Source: Elusimicrobia bacterium GWA2_61_42 (GTDB lineage Bacteria > Elusimicrobiota > Elusimicrobia > Elusimicrobiales > UBA9959). From it: a stretch of 32,306 nucleotides of DNA. The notes beneath the pieces were generated by a model. The model made no database searches. It had not been told where the DNA came from and saw only the letters and a list, made by a program, of their open reading frames with translations. Below, one piece after another: positions 1 to 7,483 of the stretch (position 1 is its first letter; each line of letters starts with the position of its first letter). The translations under genes were made by a program, and so were the position numbers. The DNA lies in contig MGTU01000006.1 of the NCBI GenBank assembly GCA_001799615.1, positions 1-32,306 on the forward strand, in the 5' to 3' direction.

Positions 1-33
1 TTCTTTATTCGCAGTTATCATCGGATTAGACAT
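1..33 (-). CDS. Start of an unidentified σ54-controlled gene (partial)
   Basis: Only the first eleven codons are inside the window (MSNPMITANKE); the gene runs off the left edge on the minus strand. A Shine-Dalgarno-like AAAGGGGAA lies about 8 nt before the ATG. About 48 nt further upstream is a -24/-12 promoter, preceded by a paired activator site. That arrangement matches the other σ54 genes of this locus and is the main reason for calling so short a segment a gene. The product cannot be named from eleven residues, and no signal peptide is apparent in them. Confidence 0.45.
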   Translation of the reverse strand, partial: MSNPMITANKE

Positions 34-77
34 AGTTTTTATTCCCCTTTAGATTTTTTGTTGGCTACACCCACTAC

Positions 78-95
78 AGAGCATTTTTTATGCCA
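78..95 (-). promoter_or_regulatory. σ54-type -24/-12 promoter (P1)
   Basis: Minus-strand TGGCATAAAAAATGCTCTG. The -24 GG and -12 GC are separated by exactly 10 nt, as σ54 holoenzyme requires. It drives the partial gene at the left edge and matches eight other promoters in this window, including the TGCTCTGTAG extension past -12. Confidence 0.85.
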
Positions 96-170
96 GCGCC
101 AAAACACCCCGGGAACACTCAGCGTTCCCAATGAAAGGCCCCGCATGCGCCAGCCTCCGGGCCCTGCGGG

Positions 171-204
171 CCTTCTTTTGAAAATATTTATTCTCTTTTG
201 AAAA
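171..204 (-). promoter_or_regulatory. Paired upstream activator sites for P1
   Basis: Two copies of a TTTTCAnnTGAAAA-like 14-mer (CCTTCTTTTGAAAA at 171 and TTCTCTTTTGAAAA at 191) start 20 bp apart. The pair is centred about 101 bp upstream of P1. This is roughly one helical turn closer than the 111-113 bp seen at the other promoters, so the face of the helix is kept. Binding by the activator encoded at 5955 is inferred. Confidence 0.65.
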
Positions 205-238
205 TAAAACGGACGCCCCGGGGATAATCCCCGGGGCG
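205..238 (-). terminator. Terminator after the TPR-protein gene
   Basis: An 11-bp perfect stem (214-224 with 228-238, loop TAA) lies just past the stop of the gene at 265. On the minus strand it is followed by GTCCGTTTTATTTTC. The T-rich tract runs into the activator-site pair at 191-204. Confidence 0.65.
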
Positions 239-264
239 CACGCTCCACCGCTTCTCGCGGGCTG

Positions 265-1059
265 TTAATCAGCCTTAACGCAGGCTTGCGGGCCCTTTTC
301 AAGACCCTTAAACTTGCCGCACAGGCTGGTCTTAAGCAGCACGGCCTGCTCTCCGGGCGTATAGAGTGAAAAACCCTTGTCAAAATAGGCCACGGCCTTG
401 GCGTTGTCCTTGCCAAGCAGGAGCATGCTGGCGCCCATATACGAGCTCTTTACCGCCAGCCAGTTGTCGTTCCGCTCTATGACCCCCTCGTAAAGTTCGA
501 GAGCCTTGGCGGGTTCCTTCTTGCCGCTGTAGCAGGAGGCCAGCATATACTGGTACCAGTCCTTCTGAAATTCAGGAGCCGCGGCGTGCGCCTTCTGAAA
601 ATTTGTCATCGCGCCGTCCATATCCTTTTTCAATAAGCTGCCGGAAGCCACATAATCGTAGCCCTGCCAGGAAGCTGCGTCCTTTTCCACCATCGCTTTT
701 CCCTCTCCGATCAGCCCGTCCGGGTCCTTCATTTTTTTTATTATGGACATGCTGTGCGGCACTAGCGTGCTCTTCGCGAATGCCAGGTACTTCCTGGTCC
801 GCTCCATTTCCTTAGCCATATACTCGCTGCTTTGTTTCGGCGTCATTTTCCGCTCGTGGGAAAGCCCTCTCAAAAGATCTTCCGCCGCCTTAAGATCCGA
901 AGCGAACGCGGAGTCGGCGGTATTGTCCACGGTGGTATTTACGGCCTTGGGCTTGTTTTCCGCCTGTGCTACGGCCACATCCACGGCCGCTGACGCCAGG
1001 GAGCCCAGCAGCGGAAAGGCCGCTGCGAGCAGCGCTTGAATTATAAATTCTTTTTTCAT
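265..1059 (-). CDS. Exported TPR-repeat protein
   Basis: A 264-residue protein with an N-terminal Sec-type signal (MKKEFIIQALLAAAFPLLGSLASA) followed by a helical mature region. The middle and C-terminal parts carry tetratricopeptide-like repeats: a GSLLKKDMDGAMTNFQKAHAAAPE unit near residues 140-165, then QYMLASCYSGKKEPAKALELYEGVIERN and a third unit containing LGKDNAKAVAYFDKGF. TPRs bind other proteins, so a periplasmic scaffold or adaptor role is likely; no catalytic motif is visible. The start is supported by AACAGGAGATA ahead of the ATG. It has its own σ54-type promoter (1099-1116) and stands just downstream of the ABC exporter gene, so it may assist export. Its exact partner is unknown. 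Confidence 0.85.
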   Translation of the reverse strand: MKKEFIIQALLAAAFPLLGSLASAAVDVAVAQAENKPKAVNTTVDNTADSAFASDLKAAEDLLRGLSHERKMTPKQSSEYMAKEMERTRKYLAFAKSTLVPHSMSIIKKMKDPDGLIGEGKAMVEKDAASWQGYDYVASGSLLKKDMDGAMTNFQKAHAAAPEFQKDWYQYMLASCYSGKKEPAKALELYEGVIERNDNWLAVKSSYMGASMLLLGKDNAKAVAYFDKGFSLYTPGEQAVLLKTSLCGKFKGLEKGPQACVKAD

Positions 1060-1098
1060 ATTTTTTTATCTCCTGTTATTTTCTACTGCATTCGCTAC

Positions 1099-1116
1099 AG
1101 AGCAATTCTTATGCCA
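1099..1116 (-). promoter_or_regulatory. σ54-type -24/-12 promoter (P2)
   Basis: Minus-strand TGGCATAAGAATTGCTCTG with the required 10-nt GG/GC spacing, about 40 nt ahead of the TPR-protein ATG. No clear TTTTCAnnTGAAAA pair is seen 100-115 bp upstream, where the ABC transporter coding region begins. Confidence 0.85.
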
Positions 1117-1142
1117 CAGCAGTTTTAAATAAAAATGCCGGC

Positions 1143-2837
1143 TCACATCTGCGCGGCGAACAGTTCCCGGAACTCCGCGTCCGTTTCCTTAAGCTCCTCA
1201 AAGCTGCCGTCCGCGGATACCGCCCCGTCCCGCATCACCACTATCCTGCTCGCCCTCTTTACGGTGGATAACCGGTGCGAGACATAGATCAGGATCTTTC
1301 CGCGGCAGAGTTCCTGCACGCTCGCCAGCAGGGATTCCTCGGCCGCGCCGTCCAGCGCGGAGGTGGATTCGTCCAGCAGCACCACGTCCGGGTCGTGCAT
1401 GAGCATCCTCGCGAGAGTGATGCGCTGCCTTTGCCCTCCGGAAAGATTGGAGCCGTTATCCCTGAGCGGGAGGGAAAGCCCGGAATGCAGCTCACGGATG
1501 TCCTGCATGAAAGGCAGGGCGACCACTTCCTCGAACCTTTTGGCATCGGGCTCTGAAAGGCCGGCGGTTATGTTTTCGGCGATAGTGCCGGGAAAAAGCT
1601 GCGGGGCCTGGGCCACGTGATAAACTTTTTTCCTGAGGCTCTCCAGGGAATAATCTTTGGCAGGGAGCCCGTTCAGGCTGACCCCGTCGGCCAGATACAG
1701 CCTGGTAAGCAGTTTTCCCAGGGTGGATTTACCGCAGCCGGAACGGCCGACTATGGCCACGCTGTCTCCGGGCTTAAGGTCGAGGGAAAAGTTCTTTATG
1801 ACGTCTTTTTTTCCGTTATAGGAAAACCCGTCCATTTTAAAGGAGAGGGCGTCCACCTTCAGCAGTTCCTGCGTCCCGCCTTTCTCAGCCTTGGCGCGCA
1901 GCTCCTGCTCGAGGAAATCGAAGCTTGCGCGCACGTCGCGCATCCCCAGAGAAATGCCGCTCAGGCTGCCCAGGGCTCCGAAATAGATGCCCATGATCAT
2001 GTTAAGGAACATCACTTCCGGGAAGGAGATCCTCTTCATGAAGAACAAGGCCAGGGTGCCGAGGAGCAGGCCGTTTTTAAGCAGGTCCATCAGGAACATC
2101 ATGAACATATTGACGTTGCGGACATGAAGCCCCAGCTCGTTGGAATCTTTTTCCATCCCTTCCACGTGTTTGGCCACGGACGAGGAAAAGTAAGCGTAGT
2201 TGGTAAGCTGTTTTATGCTCTCTATATTCTGAACCACGCCGAATATGTTCTTGAATTTGTCCGCGTAGGAGACCTGGTAGTCGGCCGTCATTTTTTTAAG
2301 TTTTTTATTTACGGTTCTATAGCCGAAGTAACTGAGCGGCAAGAGCAGGATCGCCATGGCGAAAAGCGCCATGTTGACCGAAGCGATAAACGCCATGGCC
2401 ACCGAGATAGTCACGATGGAAACCGTGGTGGACGGCAGACTGTCCGCGGCCAGGCTGAAGGCCTGATCGGTAAGCATTTTTATCCTGCTGACGAAATAAC
2501 CGGCCTCCCTGTGCTGAAAAGCCTGGTAATCCATCCGGAACAGCTCGTGGTAAAGCTCCCGGCTGAAATTGGATTTAAATTTAAAGGAGAACCGCAGGTA
2601 TAGCTGGGTAACGCCCAGGTTCAGGAGGTACCCCAGCAGAAAGCACCCTACGAAAAGTCCGCCATAAAGGAAAATGCTGCCGGGCTCGGGCACGGGAAGC
2701 GAAGCCGCTTCCAGCATCTCGCGCACGGCCACCGGCGCGACGAAGGCGATAAGCGCCTTGACTACCGCCCCCAGCAGCAGCACCAGGACGTACTTATAGT
2801 ATTTTCTCAAATGAGGAATAATTCTTTTTTCTAACAT
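1143..2837 (-). CDS. ABC exporter, fused membrane and ATPase domains
   Basis: A 564-residue half-transporter of the MsbA/LmrA type that would work as a dimer in the inner membrane. Residues 1 to about 310 hold roughly six transmembrane helices. The ATPase domain follows with Walker A GRSGCGKS (about residue 362), signature NLSGGQRQR (about 464), Walker B VVLLDES and the H-loop YVSHRLS. There is no N-terminal C39 peptidase domain, so it is not a classic bacteriocin processing exporter; any leader cleavage would need another protease. It is preceded by its own σ54-type promoter (2884-2901), placing it in the same regulon as several exported proteins. Substrate unknown; a peptide, lipid or drug are all possible. 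Peptide export would fit the context but is inference. Confidence 0.88.
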   Translation of the reverse strand: MLEKRIIPHLRKYYKYVLVLLLGAVVKALIAFVAPVAVREMLEAASLPVPEPGSIFLYGGLFVGCFLLGYLLNLGVTQLYLRFSFKFKSNFSRELYHELFRMDYQAFQHREAGYFVSRIKMLTDQAFSLAADSLPSTTVSIVTISVAMAFIASVNMALFAMAILLLPLSYFGYRTVNKKLKKMTADYQVSYADKFKNIFGVVQNIESIKQLTNYAYFSSSVAKHVEGMEKDSNELGLHVRNVNMFMMFLMDLLKNGLLLGTLALFFMKRISFPEVMFLNMIMGIYFGALGSLSGISLGMRDVRASFDFLEQELRAKAEKGGTQELLKVDALSFKMDGFSYNGKKDVIKNFSLDLKPGDSVAIVGRSGCGKSTLGKLLTRLYLADGVSLNGLPAKDYSLESLRKKVYHVAQAPQLFPGTIAENITAGLSEPDAKRFEEVVALPFMQDIRELHSGLSLPLRDNGSNLSGGQRQRITLARMLMHDPDVVLLDESTSALDGAAEESLLASVQELCRGKILIYVSHRLSTVKRASRIVVMRDGAVSADGSFEELKETDAEFRELFAAQM

Positions 2838-2883
2838 ATTATATCTGCCTGAACTTGTTTGCTTTTACCAGTTAAATGTCTGC

Positions 2884-2901
2884 AGAGCAATTATTGTGCC
2901 A
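2884..2901 (-). promoter_or_regulatory. σ54-type -24/-12 promoter (P3)
   Basis: Minus-strand TGGCACAATAATTGCTCTG, 10-nt GG/GC spacing, about 47 nt before the ABC exporter ATG. It is the only copy with C after TGGCA, closest to the textbook TGGCAC. No convincing activator pair is visible upstream within the metallopeptidase 3' end. Confidence 0.85.
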
Positions 2902-2984
2902 ATGGCAAGAACCGGACCGCAAGCCGCGTCCTTTTTCCGGTTAAGCACGGCCCTAAGGCGACCGGCGGCGAAAATATTGGCGGG

Positions 2985-4613
2985 TCAGAAAACCAGCGTG
3001 GTCACCCCGTCTTTTTCAAGCACTTCCAGTTTCTCCCCTTTCCAGCTGAAGACGCCGTTGTCCAGCTCCACCCCGCCGCTGTAGACCGTCACCCCGTTTT
3101 TAACCCTGGTCTTTTTCGCCTTTATCACCGCAGCCGGGGCTTCCTCCAGGGCCAGCTCAAAGCGGCCCTCCGCCCTATAGTGCAGCACCGGAAATGATTT
3201 CGCGAAGCGCACGGCGTTCTCGTTCTTCTTTCCGGAATTGTATTCTATCATGGTCGCGCCCCGCTCGAAGATACGCAGCTGCTCGTATTCCGTCAGCATC
3301 ACAGGCGCGTAGACCGCGATATCGGCGGGCTTAACGCTGCGGAACACCAGCTCATAGCGCTTGCCGGGCCGGGCCCGGAACTTGTCCAGTTTAATTTTAT
3401 TCACTGCCAGGTCCGCCGCGAGGGCGGCTTTTATCCCGACGCGCATTTTATCCGCTTCATAACGCGCGTATACCCCCTTCAGCCTCTCCTCGGCGCTGCC
3501 TGCCGGCTTTATATTCGCCAGCAATATCGTATCCAGGCTGCTGCCAAAGCCGGATATTTTTCGGAACAGGCCTTTCTTCCAGCCCGGGGCCGCCTTATCC
3601 AGGTTATAGGCCAGCCCCGCGCCGGTATAATAGGCATAACCCATCCAGCGGCTCATATCCGGGCGCGCCATCTCCAGCAGATAACGCCGCACGACCTCGC
3701 GCACCGTATCGGTGGAGGAATAGCCTGCGAAGCGCGGGTCCGCCTCGGTCTGCGGCAGCGGTTTTATGTCGTCGTTCTTGCCGAGTTCCGCGCTCCAGCC
3801 CGTATAGCGCGCCGTTCCCTCGGTCAGCTCCATGTACTGCTCTATCGAGACGATGTCTCGCGGCAGCCGTGCGCGCCGCGCGGCGCGGGCCGCCATAAAA
3901 TCCCGCCAAAGTTCCGCTATCCGGCCCGGATCTTTTTCATCCATGATGTCGGCCAGCACGCGGCCTTCCAGCCCCAGCAGCAGGCAGTTCTCCTCGTCCT
4001 GGTACGGATAATCCAGTTTTGTAAGTTTCGGGCGCCTGGCGTTTTTTTCTTTTTTGGGCAGGAAGTTCTTTTCGGCGTACTGGTAGGCATGCAGCAGTTC
4101 GTGCACCAGGCTGCCTTGATATTCGCGGTAAGTTTTTGCGTACTTCCCTTCCGCCAGCCCCTGCTTCTTCATCAGGGCGTTCGCATATTCATCGAAAACT
4201 TCCATGGTGTTCAGCGACACCATCGGCACGCCGTTCTCCTGGCCCGCGGCGAAGCCGTAGTAGAAAGTGCGGTCCGGCCTGTGACAGAAGGTTTTATCGA
4301 GACCCGGCAGCTTTATGTTTTCCTTGACGCAGTCCGCCGGCGGGCTTGGGTGCCCTATAATGACGTCCAGTTTTTCCGGGAAGACCAGCTGCAGGGGGAC
4401 GGCCCGCATATCCGCGCCGGGCCAGACGTTTTCCCCTTTCTGCTGCCAGAAATTATAGGCTTCGGCGGCGCGGTAAAGGTCAGCGTCCGTAAGCGTAACC
4501 CCGGCTTTTTCGAAGATAGCCGCGGCCTCCGGTGGCATCGCGGAAAGAGGGGCGCAGACCTGCGCCAGCAGCAGGACTGTAAAAGCGCATTTTATCGTCT
4601 TGATCTCTTTCAT
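2985..4613 (-). CDS. Exported HELLH zinc metallopeptidase-like protein
   Basis: A 542-residue protein with a Sec signal (MKEIKTIKCAFTVLLLAQVCAPLSA, cleavage after about residue 25). A zinc-binding HExxH motif is present as VHELLHAYQ (residues 171-175). A downstream ELTEGTARY around residue 265 could supply the glutamate third ligand, as in gluzincins. The C-terminal 120 residues are beta-rich and lack obvious motifs. Two Cys (95 and 110) precede the active site. It begins 48 nt after the σ54-factor gene ends, with no terminator or promoter between them, so it is probably co-transcribed from the autoregulated promoter at 5813. A role in processing exported peptides is inference; the family is not one I can name, and activity depends on the unverified third ligand. 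Confidence 0.78.
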   Translation of the reverse strand: MKEIKTIKCAFTVLLLAQVCAPLSAMPPEAAAIFEKAGVTLTDADLYRAAEAYNFWQQKGENVWPGADMRAVPLQLVFPEKLDVIIGHPSPPADCVKENIKLPGLDKTFCHRPDRTFYYGFAAGQENGVPMVSLNTMEVFDEYANALMKKQGLAEGKYAKTYREYQGSLVHELLHAYQYAEKNFLPKKEKNARRPKLTKLDYPYQDEENCLLLGLEGRVLADIMDEKDPGRIAELWRDFMAARAARRARLPRDIVSIEQYMELTEGTARYTGWSAELGKNDDIKPLPQTEADPRFAGYSSTDTVREVVRRYLLEMARPDMSRWMGYAYYTGAGLAYNLDKAAPGWKKGLFRKISGFGSSLDTILLANIKPAGSAEERLKGVYARYEADKMRVGIKAALAADLAVNKIKLDKFRARPGKRYELVFRSVKPADIAVYAPVMLTEYEQLRIFERGATMIEYNSGKKNENAVRFAKSFPVLHYRAEGRFELALEEAPAAVIKAKKTRVKNGVTVYSGGVELDNGVFSWKGEKLEVLEKDGVTTLVF

Positions 4614-4661
4614 TTTATCAGCCGTGCCCCCGGCACCGATCTTTGTTTTGGCGCTTTGTGT

Positions 4662-5732
4662 TCAGTCGTTAGTTACCGCGTCTGAAGGGCGCGAGCCGCC
4701 GGCAGCCAGCGACATGTCTTTGCGGTACTGCGCCACCGACCGGCGCGAAAGTTCCACGCCGTGGCGGTCCTTCAACTCGCCCCGGAGTTTTTCATCGCTC
4801 AGCTCCGGCTTTTCGGCGGCTATCGCGTAAAGGCGCTCCAGGTTCACCTGCTTGGCGCTGGGCAGCAGCACGCTCATGGGAGCCTCGGTGCCCCAGGGCA
4901 GCTGCACCGACTTGTTGGACACCAGCCGGTTCAGCACGCTGGCGTCCACCTCCAGGTTCTTGGCCAGCGTCTTCTGGGACAGCGGGCGGCGCCGCCCCGG
5001 CTCGCCGGTCAGGAGGTATTCGGTCTGTATGTTTAAAAGGATCTCGAGGGCCCTGTACAGCGTGGTCTTGCGTTTGTCGGCGAATTCCACGCGCTTGAGG
5101 AGTTTCTCCACCTTCTGGCGCTCGGCCGGCGGCAGGCCGCCGGTCAGCTCGTCCAGTTTTTCCTGGTTCACCTTGTAGCGGCCTTTCCAGATCTCGCGGT
5201 GGAAGAAAGCCAGCGCCGGGGCGCCGTCCTCTATTTCTATGCCGGCCACGGCGCTGTACACCTGCCCGGCGGGGGCTTCGGGCGCGCCTTCGAATTCGGC
5301 CTGGATATAGGCCCTGTTCACGAAATCCCTCAGGCGCCCGGCGTCGGCCACCGTAATGTCGCATTCCTCGGCCCGCTCCACGTCGGTCATCACGGCGTCT
5401 TTTAAAAAACAGGCCTCGAACTTTTCCTGCCCTATGCCCTGCATTATCCCCACCAGGTCGCCGGTGCCGTCGGCGAGCTCCGGCAGGTCGCCGCCGGAAA
5501 GTTTCAGGCCGTAGCCGGCGTAGCGGCGGGCCGCGTAGCGGGCGGAAGGGAACTCCGCCAGGTTGATGGCGCCCGAGGCCTTCAGCAGGCTGAAGAAGCG
5601 GTTGCCCTCCAGCTCTTTCAGCATTTTCTCGAACTCTTCCTCCGGCATTTCGGCCATGTGCGCCATTTTAAGCGCGCCCATCAGCGCCATGGAGGTTTTA
5701 GTTTTGCCGGAAGCGTTGAGCTTGAACTTCAT
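4662..5732 (-). CDS. Divergent σ54 (RpoN-like) sigma factor
   Basis: A 356-residue protein, well short of the roughly 480 usual for RpoN. The C-terminus carries a recognisable RpoN box, SRRSVAQYRK (residues 329-338, family form ARRTVAKYRE), which contacts the -24 element. Before it is the σ54-type core-binding/HTH region (RPLSQKTLAKNLEVDASVLNRLVSNKSVQLPWG). The N-terminus resembles region I (ALKMAHMAEMPEEEFEKMLKELEGNRFF), the activator-responsive segment, but the usual glutamine-rich sequence is mostly lost and the acidic region II is very short. The gene has a -24/-12 promoter of its own (5813-5830) plus paired activator sites, suggesting positive autoregulation. The gene for a GAFTGA activator lies divergently upstream. 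Probably an additional, dedicated σ54 rather than the housekeeping one. SD: AAAGGAAAT. Confidence 0.88.
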   Translation of the reverse strand: MKFKLNASGKTKTSMALMGALKMAHMAEMPEEEFEKMLKELEGNRFFSLLKASGAINLAEFPSARYAARRYAGYGLKLSGGDLPELADGTGDLVGIMQGIGQEKFEACFLKDAVMTDVERAEECDITVADAGRLRDFVNRAYIQAEFEGAPEAPAGQVYSAVAGIEIEDGAPALAFFHREIWKGRYKVNQEKLDELTGGLPPAERQKVEKLLKRVEFADKRKTTLYRALEILLNIQTEYLLTGEPGRRRPLSQKTLAKNLEVDASVLNRLVSNKSVQLPWGTEAPMSVLLPSAKQVNLERLYAIAAEKPELSDEKLRGELKDRHGVELSRRSVAQYRKDMSLAAGGSRPSDAVTND

Positions 5733-5812
5733 ATAGGATTTCCTTTAATACCGCGCCGCTGCCGCCTGAAAATATTTATGCCCTCCGGTATTATACGCAA
5801 TATATTTAAAGC

Positions 5813-5830
5813 AGAGCAATTTTAATGCCA
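5813..5830 (-). promoter_or_regulatory. σ54-type -24/-12 promoter (P4) of the σ54-factor operon
   Basis: Minus-strand TGGCATTAAAATTGCTCTG, 10-nt GG/GC spacing, about 84 nt before the divergent σ54-factor ATG. It implies that the σ54 factor helps transcribe its own gene and the metallopeptidase gene behind it. Confidence 0.87.
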
Positions 5831-5894
5831 GTCGCGCCATCCCCTCTGCGCGCCCCGGCGCCGCCAATGACCGCGCGGCCCGCCTGAATTTCTG

Positions 5895-5900
5895 TATAAT
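5895..5900 (+). promoter_or_regulatory. σ70-type -10 element for the activator gene
   Basis: A consensus TATAAT lies 55 nt before the activator ATG. No good TTGACA-like box is seen 17 nt upstream, where the sequence is GC-rich. The start is expected near 5907, which would put the activator sites at 5918-5951 inside the leader. Confidence 0.45.
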
Positions 5901-5917
5901 ATCAACGGGGCAAGCCA

Positions 5918-5951
5918 TTTTCACCTGAAAACACTCTGTTTCAAAAGAGAA
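5918..5951 (-). promoter_or_regulatory. Paired activator sites between the σ54 and activator genes
   Basis: A perfect palindrome TTTTCACCTGAAAA (5918-5931) and a second copy GTTTCAAAAGAGAA (5938-5951) start 20 bp apart and are centred 113 bp upstream of P4. The second copy overlaps the AAAGAGAA that would act as ribosome binding site for the activator ATG at 5955. Occupancy could therefore also repress the activator's own expression. Confidence 0.75.
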
Positions 5952-5954
5952 TCT

Positions 5955-7304
5955 ATGGAAAAACTCAATATCCTGGTACTGGAAGACGACAAGCTGGCGC
6001 AGAAAGTCATGGCCGCGCAGTTGGGCGCGCACAACGTGGACCTGGCCGGCGACCTGAAAACCGCGCTTAAGAAGCTGGAGACAGGCCGCTACGATATCGG
6101 TTTCTTCGACCTGATGCTGGGTCCGGACGACGATTACTCGGGCCTGAAGGCCATCGCGGCCGCGGCGGGCAAAGGCGTCCACGCCGTAGTGGTCTCCAGC
6201 TCCGACTCGGACGAGATCATAGACCGGGCCTATGAGCTGGGCGCCGGGGATTTTTACGCCAAAGGCAACGAAGAATCCAACGTGGCGGAGATCCTGCGCA
6301 AGTTCATCCAGAACAGAAAAGCGGCGGGCGCGGCCGATATTTTCACCACCTCCTTTATAACCAACGACGCCGAGACCAGGGAAGCCGCGCGCGAGGCCCT
6401 GAAATACGCCCCCACGGAGCTGCCTATCCTTATCCTGGGCCCGTCCGGCACCGGCAAGACCTCCCTGGCCAAGGTGCTGCACGAGCACTCCGGCCGCGAC
6501 GGGGCTTTCGTTTCCATCAACTGCTCCGCCTACACCGAGGATCTGCTGGAGGCCGAGCTGTTCGGCTACAAGAAAGGCGCTTTCACAGGCGCGGCCGACA
6601 GCCGCAAGGGCCGTTTGCTGGAGGCGCACAAGGGCACGCTGTTCCTCGACGAGATCGGCACCATGAGCCTGGGCATGCAGACGAAGCTCCTTAAGGCCAT
6701 AGAGGAGCGCTCCTTCTATCCGCTGGGTTCCGACAAGCCGGAACGCTCCGAGTTCCGCATCATCAGCGCCACGCTGGAGGACCCGCAGGACCTGATAGCC
6801 AAAGGGAAAATGCGCTTCGACCTTTACCAGCGCGTGCACGGCTACACCATAAACCTCAAGCCGCTGGCGCGCAGGAAAGGCGACGTATTCCTGCTGGCCC
6901 AGCACTTCACCAAAGGCGGCAAGCGCCTTTCTTTCACGGGCGAGGCCAAAGAGTGGATGGAGAATTACGCCTGGCCCGGCAACGTGCGCGAGCTTAAAAA
7001 GTTCATAGACCTGCTCTCCAGCGGCACCGGCGGCCGCATAGCCCTGGAGGCCGTGCAGAAGCACCTGAAAAGCGCCTCCGCGCGCAGGCCCGCGGCAGAA
7101 ACCGCCGACGCCGTTTACGCGGACGCGCTGCAGCGCGGCCTGGAAGCCGCCCTGGAAAAAGTTTCGGATGAAATAATAAGCAGGAACCTCAGGGAGAACG
7201 AGGGAAAGAAAACCAGGACGCTGGCGGACCTGAAGATCTCCACCAGGCTGCTTTACGCCACCCTCAAAAGGTGCGGCATAGCTCTACAGGGGGACAAAGA
7301 ATAA
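5955..7304 (+). CDS. σ54-dependent response regulator (NtrC-type activator)
   Basis: A 449-residue, three-domain transcription activator. Residues 1-115 form a receiver with acidic pocket E10/D11/D12, phospho-acceptor D52 (GFFDLML) and the AKG lysine. An AAA+ domain follows, with Walker A GPSGTGKT (about 162), the σ54-contacting GAFTGA loop (208-213), Walker B TLFLDEIG and a WPGNVREL segment. The C-terminus (about 390-449) is a Fis-type HTH, ending SEIISRNL-like helices and [24 protein letters not shown]. It should bind the TTTTCAnnTGAAAA pairs and drive isomerisation of σ54 polymerase. The likely kinase is the one encoded at 9157-10839. It is the first gene on the plus strand, divergent from the σ54 factor, with the small DHp-like gene immediately behind. 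Confidence 0.94.
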   Translation: MEKLNILVLEDDKLAQKVMAAQLGAHNVDLAGDLKTALKKLETGRYDIGFFDLMLGPDDDYSGLKAIAAAAGKGVHAVVVSSSDSDEIIDRAYELGAGDFYAKGNEESNVAEILRKFIQNRKAAGAADIFTTSFITNDAETREAAREALKYAPTELPILILGPSGTGKTSLAKVLHEHSGRDGAFVSINCSAYTEDLLEAELFGYKKGAFTGAADSRKGRLLEAHKGTLFLDEIGTMSLGMQTKLLKAIEERSFYPLGSDKPERSEFRIISATLEDPQDLIAKGKMRFDLYQRVHGYTINLKPLARRKGDVFLLAQHFTKGGKRLSFTGEAKEWMENYAWPGNVRELKKFIDLLSSGTGGRIALEAVQKHLKSASARRPAAETADAVYADALQRGLEAALEKVSDEIISRNLRENEGKKTRTLADLKISTRLLYATLKRCGIALQGDKE

Positions 7305-7306
7305 CC

Positions 7307-7480
7307 ATGGATGCCACAAAACTTCTGCACGACCTGAAATCTAAATGCGCCAGCCTTAAAAGCGCGGCGGAGCTGTTCAAAGACTGCTCCGCCGGCGAGA
7401 AGAAGGAAATGCTCGCGCTTATGACCGCCGCCGCCGAAGAGATAGTAAAGACCGTTTCCGCGCTGAACAAGGCGGCTTAA
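7307..7480 (+). CDS. 57-residue isolated DHp/HisKA-like hairpin protein
   Basis: A 57-residue protein starting at ATG 7307, two bases after the activator stop and so probably translationally coupled; GGGGGA lies upstream. A longer in-frame start at 7271 lies inside the activator gene and is less likely. The sequence reads as two amphipathic helices. The first contains LLHDLKSKCASLKSAAELF, which resembles the H-box of histidine kinase dimerisation domains (HDLKNKLxxI type). The second is EMLALMTAAAEEIVKTVSAL. No ATPase domain is attached. It could be a histidine phosphotransfer partner (as Spo0B is in principle) or a dimer-disrupting inhibitor acting on the kinase or receiver. Its position supports a link to the activator; the biochemical role is inferred. 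Confidence 0.7.
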   Translation: MDATKLLHDLKSKCASLKSAAELFKDCSAGEKKEMLALMTAAAEEIVKTVSALNKAA

Positions 7481-7483
7481 CCT

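Noticed and set aside
4662..5732. Reading this gene as the ordinary housekeeping rpoN
   Set aside because: Length, weak region I, own σ54 promoter and linkage to a single activator argue against it, though the rest of the genome is needed to be sure.
5761..5783. A further -24/-12-like site (TATTTATGCCC region) near the σ54-factor start
   Set aside because: There is no GC dinucleotide at the required 10-nt distance from the CC.
5745..7064. Open frame of 439 codons on the minus strand opposite the activator gene
   Set aside because: It is antisense to a clear receiver-AAA+-HTH gene, has no recognisable domain and is explained by GC-rich codon bias.
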